From: JABJGO01 sp963921245
GTDB lineage: Bacteria > Pseudomonadota > Alphaproteobacteria > Rhodospirillales > Casp-alpha2
DNA: 64,000 nt
NCBI GenBank assembly: GCA_963921245.4
Contig: CAWUEY030000001.1
Span: forward strand, 124,001-188,000
Direction: 5' to 3'
Every line of letters begins with the position of its first letter. Position 1 is the stretch's first letter. Positions 7,095-15,964 of this stretch are shown one piece after another. Both the position numbers and the translations under genes were made by a program. The notes beneath the pieces are model-generated. The model saw only the letters and a list, made by a program, of their open reading frames with translations. It did not search any database and was not told the origin of the DNA.

Positions 7095-9086
7095 CTAGAT
7101 TGTCATACCCAGGCGACGGGCTTCGTAGAAAGCCATGGATGCCGTTCGTGCGGCAACCGCGTCACCAATGGTGTGAACAACCATATCGTCGCTTTCCAGT
7201 TCACGGGTGATGCTATCTTCGGGGGTGTTGGTAGTGGCCAGAACCAGAGTGTCGAAATCCCGTTTTTCTTCATCCTCTGCATAGAGATGCAGCAGGGTTG
7301 CGGTATTGCCGTCCCATTCCATGAGCGCCGTTGATGTCAGAACTTCAACGCCGTACTTCCAGAACCGCTCTCGTGTGGTGGTGGCGGTGGCGCTGTATTC
7401 CATCTGCCCAGCGGGAACATCCGCCGCCGTGACCACGGTTACCATGTGGCGCTGCTGGGCCAGGTGCAGCGCAGTATGGGACGCCGGCAACCAACCGTTG
7501 ATATCGTCCAGCAACAACACGTTCGCACCCGGTACGATAGAGCCGTCCAAAACATCGTGTACGGTACAGACATTGTCCTGATCCACGCCAGGCAGCGTGT
7601 CCCTGTGCGGCATGGCCCGCTGGTAGCCGGTTCGGGACGGGTTCGACCCGGTACACAGAACAACCACATCCGCGCCCGATCCCCGGATATCGCAGGCGGT
7701 CATTTCGGTACGCAGGTCGATCCGGACCTGCAATTTCTCAAGCTGCGTCTGATACCAGGCAATCAGACCGCCGATCTCGCCTCGTTCCGGCTGACCGGCG
7801 GCAAGACGAAACTGTCCACCGATTTCCGCCAGACGCTCGACCAGGCGCACCTTGTGCCCGCGGGCCGCCGCCAAACGTGCGGTTTCCAGCCCGGCGGGCC
7901 CGGCACCGACGACCAGAACCTCTTTTGGCTGTTCAGCCGGGGGTGCACTGTCGCCATCCCATTCCGCTTCCCGGCCCACCGAGGGATTGACCAGACACGA
8001 TGCCCAGTAATCCCGCAAGCGGCGCCCAAGGCAAAGCTGGTTACAGGAAATACAGGGTCGAATGTCTTCCGCCCGATCTTCCCTGGCCTTGTTGGCAAGA
8101 TGGGGATCAGCAATCTGAGCTCGAACGATACTGACCATGTCCGCATGTCCGGCCGACAAAAGGTCTTCGGCGTTCTCAGGCGTTTTGATGCGCGCTTCCG
8201 ATGTGATCAGCGCGTGGGATACAGCGTTTTTAAAGGATGCCGCGTCGGTTTCCGTCAATCGCATGCCGAAATGAAATCCAGGTACGATCTCGGCAAACCG
8301 GTTCAGATAACTGCCGTTGCCGACGGAGAAATAATCGACCAATCCCCGGGCGTCGAGCCAGGAAACGATTTCCAGTTTATCGTCCATGCTTAAACCACCC
8401 GGATAAGGTTCTGCGCCGGAAATCGTCATGCCGATGATAAAATCGTCGCCCGCAACCTTCCGGATACCCTCGCATATCTGAACGGCGAACCGCAGCCTGT
8501 TCTCGAGAGCGCCACCCCAACGATCGGCCCGGCGATTGGTAATCGGCGACCAGAACTGGTCAATCAGGCAGTTGTACCCGGCAAACAGATCAACACCGTC
8601 AAAGCCCGCCTCCTTGTCGCGCCGTGCGGTCTGGACAAAGGCATCGATCAGCTCCTCAATCTCCGGTTCAGTCACGGCATGACTGCCCCAGGGGTCGTGC
8701 ATGGAAGCCGTACCCGACGGCGACCAATAGGGCTCCCATGAGTTGTCCTGATCACCGTGGGCCCCCACATGATAAATTTGATGAACGATGGCCGCGCCTT
8801 CGTTGTGGCATTCATCCGTAATGCGGCGGAAAGCGGGAATGACACTATCGTCTTCGTGACGAAAATTGCCGCGGGTCAGCACACCGGTCCGATGGGCGGG
8901 AGAAGGTTCGACAACAATCATACCCGCCCCACCACGGGCACGCTCCCGGTAGTATCCAAAGTGTCGGTCTGCCGGCAAACCATCCTCGCCCATATTCACG
9001 GTATGGGCACCAAAGACAATCCGGTTCCGCAGGGTCTTGTGCCGCAACTTTACCGGGGTGAATAGTGTAGGATACTTCTCTGACAC
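7095..9086 (-). CDS. FMN/4Fe-4S/FAD oxidoreductase of the trimethylamine dehydrogenase / dienoyl-CoA reductase family
   Basis: A 663-residue three-part flavoenzyme. Residues 1-340 are an old-yellow-enzyme-like FMN barrel (LFTPVKLRHKTLRNRIVFG; YNCLIDQFWSPITNRR). Cysteines at about 345, 348, 352 and 364 (CISCNQLCLGRR...C) bind the 4Fe-4S cluster. From residue 390 the VVGAGPAGLETAR motif starts the FAD/NAD domain. Relatives include trimethylamine and dimethylamine dehydrogenases, methylated-glycine demethylases and 2,4-dienoyl-CoA reductase. The first barrel segment (VFGAHTVNMGEDGLPADRHF) suggests the demethylating branch, but substrate is uncertain. Complete. Confidence 0.87.
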   Translation of the reverse strand: MSEKYPTLFTPVKLRHKTLRNRIVFGAHTVNMGEDGLPADRHFGYYRERARGGAGMIVVEPSPAHRTGVLTRGNFRHEDDSVIPAFRRITDECHNEGAAIVHQIYHVGAHGDQDNSWEPYWSPSGTASMHDPWGSHAVTEPEIEELIDAFVQTARRDKEAGFDGVDLFAGYNCLIDQFWSPITNRRADRWGGALENRLRFAVQICEGIRKVAGDDFIIGMTISGAEPYPGGLSMDDKLEIVSWLDARGLVDYFSVGNGSYLNRFAEIVPGFHFGMRLTETDAASFKNAVSHALITSEARIKTPENAEDLLSAGHADMVSIVRAQIADPHLANKAREDRAEDIRPCISCNQLCLGRRLRDYWASCLVNPSVGREAEWDGDSAPPAEQPKEVLVVGAGPAGLETARLAAARGHKVRLVERLAEIGGQFRLAAGQPERGEIGGLIAWYQTQLEKLQVRIDLRTEMTACDIRGSGADVVVLCTGSNPSRTGYQRAMPHRDTLPGVDQDNVCTVHDVLDGSIVPGANVLLLDDINGWLPASHTALHLAQQRHMVTVVTAADVPAGQMEYSATATTTRERFWKYGVEVLTSTALMEWDGNTATLLHLYAEDEEKRDFDTLVLATTNTPEDSITRELESDDMVVHTIGDAVAARTASMAFYEARRLGMTI

Positions 9087-9182
9087 GAGCCGGGGGCCTT
9101 ATGCGATTATCGAATTGACATGATGAGCAACAGAACACCTATTTGACCGGGAAATCAATGATCACAATCAGGAGACCAGGCC

Positions 9183-9490
9183 ATGGCAGGTTACCACATC
9201 GCTGAAATCGCCGTCACTTATCCGGTACGATACGAGGAATAGAAGTCTCTCGCCGCCAAAGCAATTGAAGCCGTGGGTGGAACCTACGTGGTTCGCGGCG
9301 GTGATATCCCGCCCACGAAAGCAAACCCGCCGCGATACCGGATGGTCATTCTGTGGCTCGACAGCGTGCAAGCCGCGGAGACCCGGCACAACTCAGATCC
9401 CCTCGCATCTTCCCGGAAAACCCGCGAGCAGGCCGCGATCACAGACGCCTATCGTCGTAGAAGGTCCCTGGGACACGAATGGCAGATTAA
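9183..9490 (+). pseudogene. broken DUF1330 gene
   Basis: Starting at the ATG at 9183 the frame reads MAGYHIAEIAVTYPVRYEE and then hits TAG at 9240-9242. After the stop the same frame continues KSLAAKAIEAVGGTYVVRGGD and VILWLDSVQAAE, typical of the roughly 95-residue DUF1330 family (dimeric alpha/beta-barrel). A frameshift near 9445 moves the last part (IVVEGPWD) to another frame. With a nonsense codon and a frameshift, this is a recent pseudogene. Confidence 0.75.
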
Positions 9491-9494
9491 CGGA

Positions 9495-10265
9495 TCAGTC
9501 CGCCTTCATGGCTTTGGAGAACCAGTCGGGATCTCTCTTCTTTTTATTCTCGATCTCGACCATCTTGATGTCGTCGTGCTTGCTCGCTTTTGTGTGCTTG
9601 ATCTCGACCATCTCAAAAACGTCGTTTTTCTTTTTCTTGCGCTGAGAAAACTCCCAGGCCGTCCTGGCATTTTTTGTAACCACGAATTTCGCCCAGCCGG
9701 GCAAATCGCCAAGTTTACGAGGATCAATGGGCACGCCGCCTTTTTTCTGAACGTCACCGATCTGTTCTGTTTGAACCTCTCCATCCGCATTGGTGATATC
9801 TTTGACATCTGCCGCAACGAGGATTTCCGGAACTTCCAGTTTGTTAAAGCGGTCGCTCAGAAGCTGTGTGCCGATTTCGTTGATGATCAGGACCGCCCGA
9901 CGATAACCCGCTTCATTGCTGACCTTGGCGAAACGCATAATGTAGTGATCGCCCTTGACCCTCGCCATATCAAGATTGTGTTCCCGGTAGGCTTCGAACC
10001 GCCGCTCGCATATTTCCAACAACCCGGCGGCGGACCGGCTTTGGTCACCCCCAATCATTTTGTAAACGGGTGCCAGATCGAAGATATAGACCGTTTTGCC
10101 CAACTCGCCGGTTCCGGGATGAAGCACGACGGAACCATCCAGAGATCCTACCTTTTCCGCCATGGTCGCCATAACGGCGGCTTCTACGTCTTTATCAATA
10201 TCTTCGGCTGTTTCTTCTTCCTTAAGGGCGTTAGCCAATCGCCCGAACAATGATTTCCTAGCCAT
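9495..10265 (-). CDS. conserved-looking hypothetical protein
   Basis: A 256-residue soluble protein with no signal peptide. I chose the ATG at 10265 (MARKSLFGRLANALKEEE); the frame stays open further upstream without a better start. Residues about 60-170 (GKTVYIFDLAPVYKMIGG ... ARVKGDHYIMRFAKVS) have an alternating strand/helix pattern vaguely like a degenerate GGDEF domain, but the GGDEF residues are not there, so no function is claimed. The C-terminal 60 residues are very lysine-rich, with two copies of a VFEMVEIK / DIKMVEIE unit encoded by a 14-bp repeat 48 bp apart. Downstream of the EamA gene on the same strand. Confidence 0.65.
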   Translation of the reverse strand: MARKSLFGRLANALKEEETAEDIDKDVEAAVMATMAEKVGSLDGSVVLHPGTGELGKTVYIFDLAPVYKMIGGDQSRSAAGLLEICERRFEAYREHNLDMARVKGDHYIMRFAKVSNEAGYRRAVLIINEIGTQLLSDRFNKLEVPEILVAADVKDITNADGEVQTEQIGDVQKKGGVPIDPRKLGDLPGWAKFVVTKNARTAWEFSQRKKKKNDVFEMVEIKHTKASKHDDIKMVEIENKKKRDPDWFSKAMKAD

Positions 10266-10334
10266 CAGTAGTCCTTGCGGGCCGTGGGTTCCTCTTCCCA
10301 TATGGGTGGCGGCTTTATAGGTGATTCCCGCGAA

Positions 10335-10353
10335 CTGAATCAACTTAATTCAG
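10335..10353. promoter_or_regulatory. inverted repeat CTGAAT-N7-ATTCAG
   Basis: A perfect 6-bp inverted repeat lies between the EamA gene and the hypothetical gene on the minus strand, about 70 bp upstream of the hypothetical gene's start. It could be an operator or a weak hairpin. No run of U follows, so a terminator is unlikely. Confidence 0.25.
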
Positions 10354-10391
10354 AGCGTGATGCGCGCAACTTCTTAACAGGTCCGAAAAAA

Positions 10392-11327
10392 TTAGCGATT
10401 CCGGAGGGTTTCAGCTCGTTCGTCGGCAATTGCCAGCAATCTTTCCCGATAAAATACATACAATCCGGAGCAAATGATGATGGCGATGCCAATCCAGGTG
10501 ACCTGGTCGGGGAAGTCGTCGAAAAAGATGTATCCCAGAAGCGTCGCGCTGATGATCTCCATATACTGGAACGGCGCCACAAGCCCTGCCCCCACCCGTC
10601 GAACGGCCAGAACAATCATGAGATGACCAAAGGTTGCAATGGCACCCAATGCGGCCAGCAAGCCCCACTGCCCGGCGGTGGGCCAGATGAACGCGAACAC
10701 ATCAATCTCGAACTGTCCACCAATGACCAGTGCGATGGACATGGTCAACAATCCAAACAGACCGGTGTAAAACTGGATCACCCGGGCATCACCGCGCGCC
10801 AACATCCGCGTAAGCACCATGTAAATGGCGAAAGACAACGCCGCGCCGAGGGGGAACAATGCTGGCAAACCGAACACGGCATAACTGGGCCGGACAATAA
10901 TCAGAGCACCGCAAAACCCCACGGCAATCGCCGCCAGGCGCCGCCATCCGACTTTTTCACCCAAAAACACCACCGATAACAAGGTCAGGATGAAGGGTTC
11001 GACGAAAAAGATGGCGATCGCATCTGCTAGGGGAAGCACTTCCAAAGAGGCGAAGAACATCAGCGTTGCAAGGGCGAGAAAAAAGCCGCGGGCCGCATGG
11101 CCCCAGATCATTCGCCCGACATTTAGTCCGCTCACCCCCAACACCAGTGGAAGGAGAATCAGACTTTGAAAAAGAAATCGCCCCCATGTGACCTCGCCCG
11201 CAGAAATGGACCCGGACAACCCTTTGGCAATGGCGTCAATGCCGGGCATGACCAGCATAGCAACGATCATCAGGGCCATGCCTTCCTGAACGTGCCGACT
11301 GCTCGATTGGGTGTTGTTGTCACTCAT
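10392..11327 (-). CDS. DMT-superfamily (EamA) transporter
   Basis: A 311-residue protein with about ten hydrophobic helices in two EamA repeats. Family landmarks include AEVTWGRF-like segments after helix 1, ADAIAIFFVEPFILTLLSVVFLGE closing the first repeat, and LVAPFQYMEIISATLLGYIFF closing the second, each near the C-terminus of its repeat. Members export metabolites or amino acids. The start at MSDNNTQSS (11327) was chosen over an upstream in-frame ATG because the extension is basic and out of character. Probably the first gene of a short unit reading into the gene at 9495-10265. Confidence 0.88.
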   Translation of the reverse strand: MSDNNTQSSSRHVQEGMALMIVAMLVMPGIDAIAKGLSGSISAGEVTWGRFLFQSLILLPLVLGVSGLNVGRMIWGHAARGFFLALATLMFFASLEVLPLADAIAIFFVEPFILTLLSVVFLGEKVGWRRLAAIAVGFCGALIIVRPSYAVFGLPALFPLGAALSFAIYMVLTRMLARGDARVIQFYTGLFGLLTMSIALVIGGQFEIDVFAFIWPTAGQWGLLAALGAIATFGHLMIVLAVRRVGAGLVAPFQYMEIISATLLGYIFFDDFPDQVTWIGIAIIICSGLYVFYRERLLAIADERAETLRNR

Positions 11328-11372
11328 GGGTTGTTGGCGGGCGTTATAGGACCGGGAAGATAGACGTACCAC

Positions 11373-11795
11373 GCGCTTGAAGGGTGGATATCCCGTACTT
11401 CAAATCCCACATGGTCGAGCTTTTTTTATTCGCGTCATCTGCGCCTCCGAACGCACCGGTCGAAAAAGTCTGCCGATAAGATAGGCGGGCACTATGACCG
11501 TGCGCGACGGTTCGCACAATCAACGATTATCATCACGATCACTCGATCAGGAAAGCGTAGAAACATCCCTGGCGGTTTCACCCTCTATCTTGCCCCGGCT
11601 CGCTACGGGTGCCAGTTGGGTTTGGCACTCGAGGCCGCCTAACTCGGCTTTTGATTTCAACTCGTCTACAGCAATTGCCACTGCACCTTAGCGGTGAGCC
11701 CCCTGTTTACACACCTTAGCCGCTTATCAATACGCAGCCGTGCTTACAGGGGGTTGCCCGATCAAAGCGGCGGCCTTTTTTAGAGGATAAACCCG
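11373..11795. other. intergenic region with a long imperfect inverted repeat
   Basis: No convincing gene. AGCCCCCTGTTTACAC (11697-11712) and GTGCTTACAGGGGGTT (11740-11755) form 16-nt arms with an 8-bp perfect core, CCCCCTGT/ACAGGGGG, a strong hairpin downstream of nothing obvious and about 40 bp past the end of mcd. It may terminate mcd transcription. On the minus strand between about 11,695 and 11,560 a 40-codon stretch without stops reads like the C-terminus of a lost protein, not recognisable. No tRNA T-loop signature exists here. Confidence 0.4.
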
Positions 11796-13472
11796 TTAAT
11801 TCCGGTTACTGAGCAATCCGCGGGCGATGACATGGCTCTGGATTTCCGCGGCCCCTTCAAAAATATTCAGGATACGGGCATCGCACAGCACGCGGGAAAT
11901 AGGGAATTCCATGGCATAACCGTTGCCACCATGAACCTGTAGCGCGTTGTCCGCATTGGACCAGGCCACGCGGGCCGCCAGCAACTTTGCCATCCCGGCT
12001 TCGATATCGCAGCGGCGCTCGGAATCGCGTTCCCGTCCGGCAAAATAGGTGATCTGGCGGGCCATCATGGTTTCCACGGCCATCCAGGCGATCTTTCCGG
12101 CGATGCGCGGGAAGGCGTAAAGCGGTTTGCCAAATTGACTTCGTTCCCTGGCATACTTGTGGCCCAGTTCCATGGCATTTTGCGCCACGCCCACGGCACG
12201 GGCCGCGGTCTGGATTCGCGCGCTTTCAAAGGTCGCCATCAGTTGTTTGAAGCCCTGCCCCTCAACCTCGCCCAGCAGGTTTTCTGCCGGAACCTCGAAG
12301 TTCTCAAACCGGAGGTCATATTCCTTCATCCCGCGATAGCCGAGCACCGGGATTTCGCCACCCGTCATGCCATCGGCAGGGAACGCCTCTCCCTCCGCAC
12401 CGCGAGGTTTTTCCGCTAAGAACATGGAAAGACCACGATACCCGGCTTCATCCGGATTGGTGCGGGCCAGCAGGGTCATCATGTCGGAACGCGAGGCATG
12501 GGTGATCCAGGTCTTGTTACCCGTTATTCTGTAGGTATCGCCGACCCGTACCGCACGGGTTCGGAGCGCGCCCAGGTCAGAGCCGGTATTGGGCTCGGTA
12601 AACACCGCCGTCGGCAAAATCTCGCCACTGGCCAGTTTGGGCAGGTATGTTTTTTTCTGGGCATCGGTACCGCCAAGCCTGATCAGTTCAGCGGCAATTT
12701 CTGAGCGGGTGCCCAGCGAACCGACGCCGATGTAACCACGGGACAACTCCTCGGTCACCACACACATGGCGGTTTTAGAAAGCCCCAAACCGCCCCAGTT
12801 CTCCGGAATGGTCAAGCCGAACACGCCGAGCGCCGCCATCTGCTCGACAATCTCAATGGGGATCAGTTCATCCTTCAAGTGCCATTCATGGCAATGCGAT
12901 ACCACCTGCTCTTCGGAAAAACGCCGAAATTGATCTCTAATCATATCCAGCATTTCATCGTCGAGACCAAGGGCACCGTAGTTTCCATCGTCCAGCGATT
13001 GTTCGATCTCTTTGGCGAGCGCCATGTGATAATCCGAGGTGTTGCCCCCGGTGATCAGGATTTTCACCGCACCCTTGAAAAAAGTATGGGTTTCCTTGGA
13101 CGTGATACCAAGGTCGCGGGGCCGAACGATTTCCACCTGGCTCAGAGGAATGCCACCGTAAAGCTGGGCACAATATTCACCGAATCCGATTTGCAGGATT
13201 AACTTTTCACGGGTGCCCAGTGCTCCCTGCGCGTCCAGGCGCGCGGCCCAGCCGTGCAGTTGACGCAGGGCCTCCACATAGGTGGCCATCCAGGCAAGAC
13301 CGTGCGCGGCCAGTTGTTCGGCTTCCAGCCGCTCACCGTCAACCCGGCCCTCGGAGATCACCCGGTCCGCCACGTGCCCGCGCGCCGCAATCAACAGCGT
13401 GTCCGCAGAGCCAACCGCCTCGCGGGTCAGATCGAGCAGGTTTTCGAGAACAGTAGCACCATTAGAAATCAC
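11796..13472 (-). CDS. mcd: (2S)-methylsuccinyl-CoA dehydrogenase
   Basis: A 558-residue acyl-CoA dehydrogenase, about 170 residues longer than common members. The N-terminal 150 residues (LLDLTREAVGSADTLLI ... CAQLYGGIPLSQVE) form the extra helical domain characteristic of Mcd in the ethylmalonyl-CoA pathway; then come TIPENWGGLGLS, AVFTEPNTGSDLGA and the C-terminal VHGGNGYAMEFPISR. The enzyme oxidises (2S)-methylsuccinyl-CoA to mesaconyl-CoA using FAD and ETF, allowing growth on acetate-level carbon without isocitrate lyase. Supported by hbdA and the cobalamin adenosyltransferase nearby. No other pathway gene is in the window. Start MISNGATVLENLL is the first ATG; complete. Confidence 0.85.
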   Translation of the reverse strand: MISNGATVLENLLDLTREAVGSADTLLIAARGHVADRVISEGRVDGERLEAEQLAAHGLAWMATYVEALRQLHGWAARLDAQGALGTREKLILQIGFGEYCAQLYGGIPLSQVEIVRPRDLGITSKETHTFFKGAVKILITGGNTSDYHMALAKEIEQSLDDGNYGALGLDDEMLDMIRDQFRRFSEEQVVSHCHEWHLKDELIPIEIVEQMAALGVFGLTIPENWGGLGLSKTAMCVVTEELSRGYIGVGSLGTRSEIAAELIRLGGTDAQKKTYLPKLASGEILPTAVFTEPNTGSDLGALRTRAVRVGDTYRITGNKTWITHASRSDMMTLLARTNPDEAGYRGLSMFLAEKPRGAEGEAFPADGMTGGEIPVLGYRGMKEYDLRFENFEVPAENLLGEVEGQGFKQLMATFESARIQTAARAVGVAQNAMELGHKYARERSQFGKPLYAFPRIAGKIAWMAVETMMARQITYFAGRERDSERRCDIEAGMAKLLAARVAWSNADNALQVHGGNGYAMEFPISRVLCDARILNIFEGAAEIQSHVIARGLLSNRN

Positions 13473-13699
13473 GATTAACCTTTAGAGTTCAGGATAGAGA
13501 CAATGCTGAAAATCAAGAATGCCCCAGCAAGAAAACCCCTTGTTGGATAAACGGCACCGTATATCGTTAGCAAAACGAGTCGCATAAAGTGCCTTATCTA
13601 TACGCCAATCTTTTGCCCGGCGACCTTCCGGGGTCGTAAAAAAAACGGGCTATATGCTCATCAAAAGCCTTTAACGACCTAACAGTTTGCTTGGATTGC

Positions 13700-13715
13700 G
13701 TTCGTTTATACGAAC
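13700..13715. promoter_or_regulatory. palindromic operator candidate GTTCGT-TTAT-ACGAAC
   Basis: A perfect 6-bp inverted repeat with a 4-bp spacer, followed by another half site (ACGAAC at 13720-13725). It overlaps a possible minus-strand promoter: TTGACA-like at about 13731-13736 and TATAAA inside the palindrome, with a long 20-bp spacer. It lies about 230 bp upstream of mcd with no gene between, so an mcd repressor or activator site is reasonable. Low certainty. Confidence 0.35.
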
Positions 13716-13764
13716 CAAAACGAACAGTTTTGTCAAACTCATTGATCGCGACAATATTAATCTC

Positions 13765-14454
13765 GGGTCATGCTTAGGTGAGAGTGTTTTTCCTTAGGTA
13801 GGTTAGCAGAGTTTTATACTTGTCGTCACGTCGATGATTGTCTCGCCATTCGGTTTCTTTCAGGTGCAGACGGAAAGTGTGTTTGGGCAGGCTCTTGAAC
13901 TTGGCGAGGCGGACTTTCGCCCTGCCCCAGAAGCCTTCTATACCATTTATATGGGCAGCCCTCGTGCGAACGCGTTCCTGGAATGGTCGACGCGGCAATG
14001 CCCGTAGCCGAGCTCGACGAGTCCGCTCTAGCCCCGCCAGCCATCGGAGTTGATGACGGTCCTGGCATCGACATTGCCCCTGATAATGCCCTGTAACGTG
14101 GGCTTTGAGCAGTCGGGTACGATCTCCGTATAAACCTGGCCGTCGCACTCAAAGATGGCGAAGACAACCGTCTTGCCATAAGCGCCACGACCGCGTTTGC
14201 CCTTGACGCGCCCGGCAACGGAAGAAACTCTCATCGACCTCGACAACGCCGAACAGCGGACACCTGGCTTCGCATGCCTGTAAGACCCGCTCGCGCAGGC
14301 CAAGGTCAATGCGGTTCACCGTATTGCGGCTCAAATCACAAATCCGGGTTGTTTGAAGGGCCGTGGGATCAGCTGCAAAGCACTTTACCACAGCCCGAAG
14401 TTGAGTTTCGGAAAGTTTTGAACTTTTTGAGTATCGGTTTTTCATGGCTATACT
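13765..14454 (-). mobile_element. IS1595-family insertion sequence, degenerate
   Basis: The right end begins GGGTCATGCTTAGGTGAG at 13765; the same terminal sequence (GGGTCATGCCTA) marks two solo ends at 20,102 and 62,198. The element's start side is cut: sequence before the transposase ATG diverges from the other copies within about 10 bp, so the left end is missing. The transposase frame is broken (separate entry). Confidence 0.8.
13774..14445 (-). pseudogene. IS1595-family (ISXO2-like) transposase, frameshifted
   Basis: From the ATG at 14445 the minus strand reads MKNRYSKSSKLSETQLRAVV, a helix-turn-helix-like part, then VEVDESFFR, the first aspartate region of the ISXO2-like DDE domain. 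Two frame changes follow: KGKRGRGAYGKTVVFAI and INSDGW (second aspartate) in one frame, HINGIEGFWGRAKVRLAKF (glutamate helix) in another. No single frame spans the roughly 220 codons, so it is inactive. Confidence 0.85.
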
Positions 14455-14457
14455 ACG

Positions 14458-14781
14458 CTAGGCACGGCACTTAATCTCAATATCGGACCCATCGGGTTTG
14501 TTCCAATATCCCTGGATCACCTCCGTAAGTTCAAAATCACCGACACCCCGCTTTGACATTTCCTGCACACAAAGCTGGGTCATTTTTTCAAACGTATGGC
14601 CTTCGTAATCTTCCAACATATCACTGGCACGTTGCATAGGTTTTTCCACCGGCGGCGCACGCGCTACATTGACGTTCCATTGTATGGCTTTCAACCACGC
14701 CAGCAAAAAATTGACGGCAATAGCATACCGGGCCTTGCGCCCGAATTTATTCACAAACACCGAATTGCGTTTTTCCACCAT
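14458..14781 (-). CDS. unrecognised 107-residue open frame trapped between two insertion sequences
   Basis: Starts with ATG inside the terminal CTAGATGG of the IS630 element and stops just before the IS1595 remnant. It reads FGRKARYAIAVNFLLAWL and later MSKRGVGDFELTEVIQGYW, a plausible helical protein but no family I know. A stop codon directly precedes the ATG and no ribosome-binding site is visible, so it may be the 3' part of a gene interrupted by IS630. Could equally be non-functional. Confidence 0.35.
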   Translation of the reverse strand: MVEKRNSVFVNKFGRKARYAIAVNFLLAWLKAIQWNVNVARAPPVEKPMQRASDMLEDYEGHTFEKMTQLCVQEMSKRGVGDFELTEVIQGYWNKPDGSDIEIKCRA

Positions 14782-14881
14782 CTAGAGCAGATTGGATTTA
14801 ATTCTGGTCATATCCTGCTGCGACGAAATAATTGCAGCATTCCTCTTGTGTAAAGGTGTCGATGAGTGTGCCGATGGTTTC

Positions 14882-15783
14882 CTAGAGGTTTTTGACGGTG
14901 CGGGTTGCGGCTTTTCGCAGCAGAGCCTTAAGCTTTGAAAAGGCCATTTTTATCACTGACCGACAGGTGAATGCAGGGCATTCACCGAGAGGTGGGATTC
15001 GAGTCGGGGGAATACTTTGGCAGGAAGAACAGCCTGGCTCCAGCGCCCCGAATGGCGCTTCGTACGGCCTTGCTCTTGTGGGAGCCGAGATTGTCCATGA
15101 CGACGACATCGCCGGGCCTGAGCGTGGGCACGAGGACTTTCTCCACATAGACACGGAAGCGCTCGCCGTTGATCGGCCCGTCGAGATGCCAGGGTGCCTC
15201 GATCCGCTCATGACGCAACGCCGCCACAAAGGTCTGCGTGCGCCATCGACCATGAGGCGCGGTGCCCTTTAGCCTTGCGCCCCGCAGTGCCCAACCCCTC
15301 AATGGTGCTATGTTGGTCTTGGTCCAGGTCTCATCAATGAAGACCAGCCGGGAGGGATCGATGCGGCCCTGGTATCTTATCCATTGCCGCCGACGCCACG
15401 CAACGCCCAGCCGCTCGCGCTCGCTCGCAACCAGCGTTTTTTTTGTATCGAAACCCCTGTTCGTGGACAAAGTTCCAGACCGTGTGGTAATCCACGACAA
15501 GACCCTGCTCAGCAAGCTCCGAGACAAGCCCCATCAACGTGAAATCCCCCCGCCCGATCCGCGACCGCAGCCAGCACTCATGCGCCCCGGCGATCTTGCG
15601 GCGCTTGTGACCGTCCATCCGACCCGGTGCCGCGCTCCCCGTCCGACGAAAACGCGACACCCAGGCTACCGCCGTGCTCGCGCCAAGGCCAAAACGACGA
15701 GCCGCGCCGCGACACGACACCCCGCCACGCACAACCGCTGAAACCACCCGTTCGCGAAGATCAATGGAAAATGGTCTTGCCAT
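14882..15783 (-). pseudogene. IS630-family transposase in broken or frameshifted frames
   Basis: AAGGAGG precedes the ATG at 15783. The first frame (MARPFSIDLRERVV, helix-turn-helix, FGLGASTAVAWVSRFR) runs to HEQGFRYKKN, where an A8 run at about 15438-15445 shifts reading by +1 into TLVASERERLG and the DDE domain (VFIDETWTKTN, VMDNLGSHKS, LPKYSPDSNP). The catalytic glutamate region is then interrupted by about 45 bp containing a palindrome, after which AFSKLKALLRKAATRT resumes. The A8 shift could be programmed, but the second interruption removes the DDE glutamate context, so it is probably dead. Confidence 0.75.
14966..14986. repeat. small palindrome inserted in the IS630 transposase
   Basis: GGTGAATGC (14966-14974) and GCATTCACC (14978-14986) form a perfect 9-bp hairpin with loop AGG. 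It sits between SPDSNP and AFSKLKALL of the transposase, where homologues read straight through, so it was added within the element. Confidence 0.6.
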
Positions 15784-15964
15784 GATATGCCAACCTCCTT
15801 TTACAGCCGACATCTTGAATAACAGATCAAACCTTTTGGGAATCCCTAAAATAAATCCAATCAATGGCATAACGCTCTAGTCGTTTAGTCCCGGTGCCGG
15901 GTGTTTTGTAATCCTCTTCTGACAGTACCCCGGAAAGGCGCCGTCATTGCTCACACCATTGATA

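Larger units (their letters stand above)
14782..15880 (-). mobile_element. IS630-family insertion sequence, about 1.1 kb
   Basis: Both ends carry CTAGAGC followed by GATTGGATTTA (left 14782-14800; right, read inward, from 15880 with a 10-base insertion), fitting IS630/Tc1-type elements that duplicate TA. The single transposase reads on the minus strand. A related solo end with GAGCAGATTCAATTTAG lies at 19,938-19,972, next to an IS1595 fragment. Confidence 0.8.

Noticed and set aside
7446..8393. 315-codon plus-strand frame
   Set aside because: Antisense shadow of the TMADH-like gene.
9273..10253. 326-codon plus-strand frame
   Set aside because: Its first part is the DUF1330 remnant; the rest is antisense to a better minus-strand gene.
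11690..11760. possible tRNA
   Set aside because: Strong stem but no T-loop (GTTCGA) or anticodon arm.
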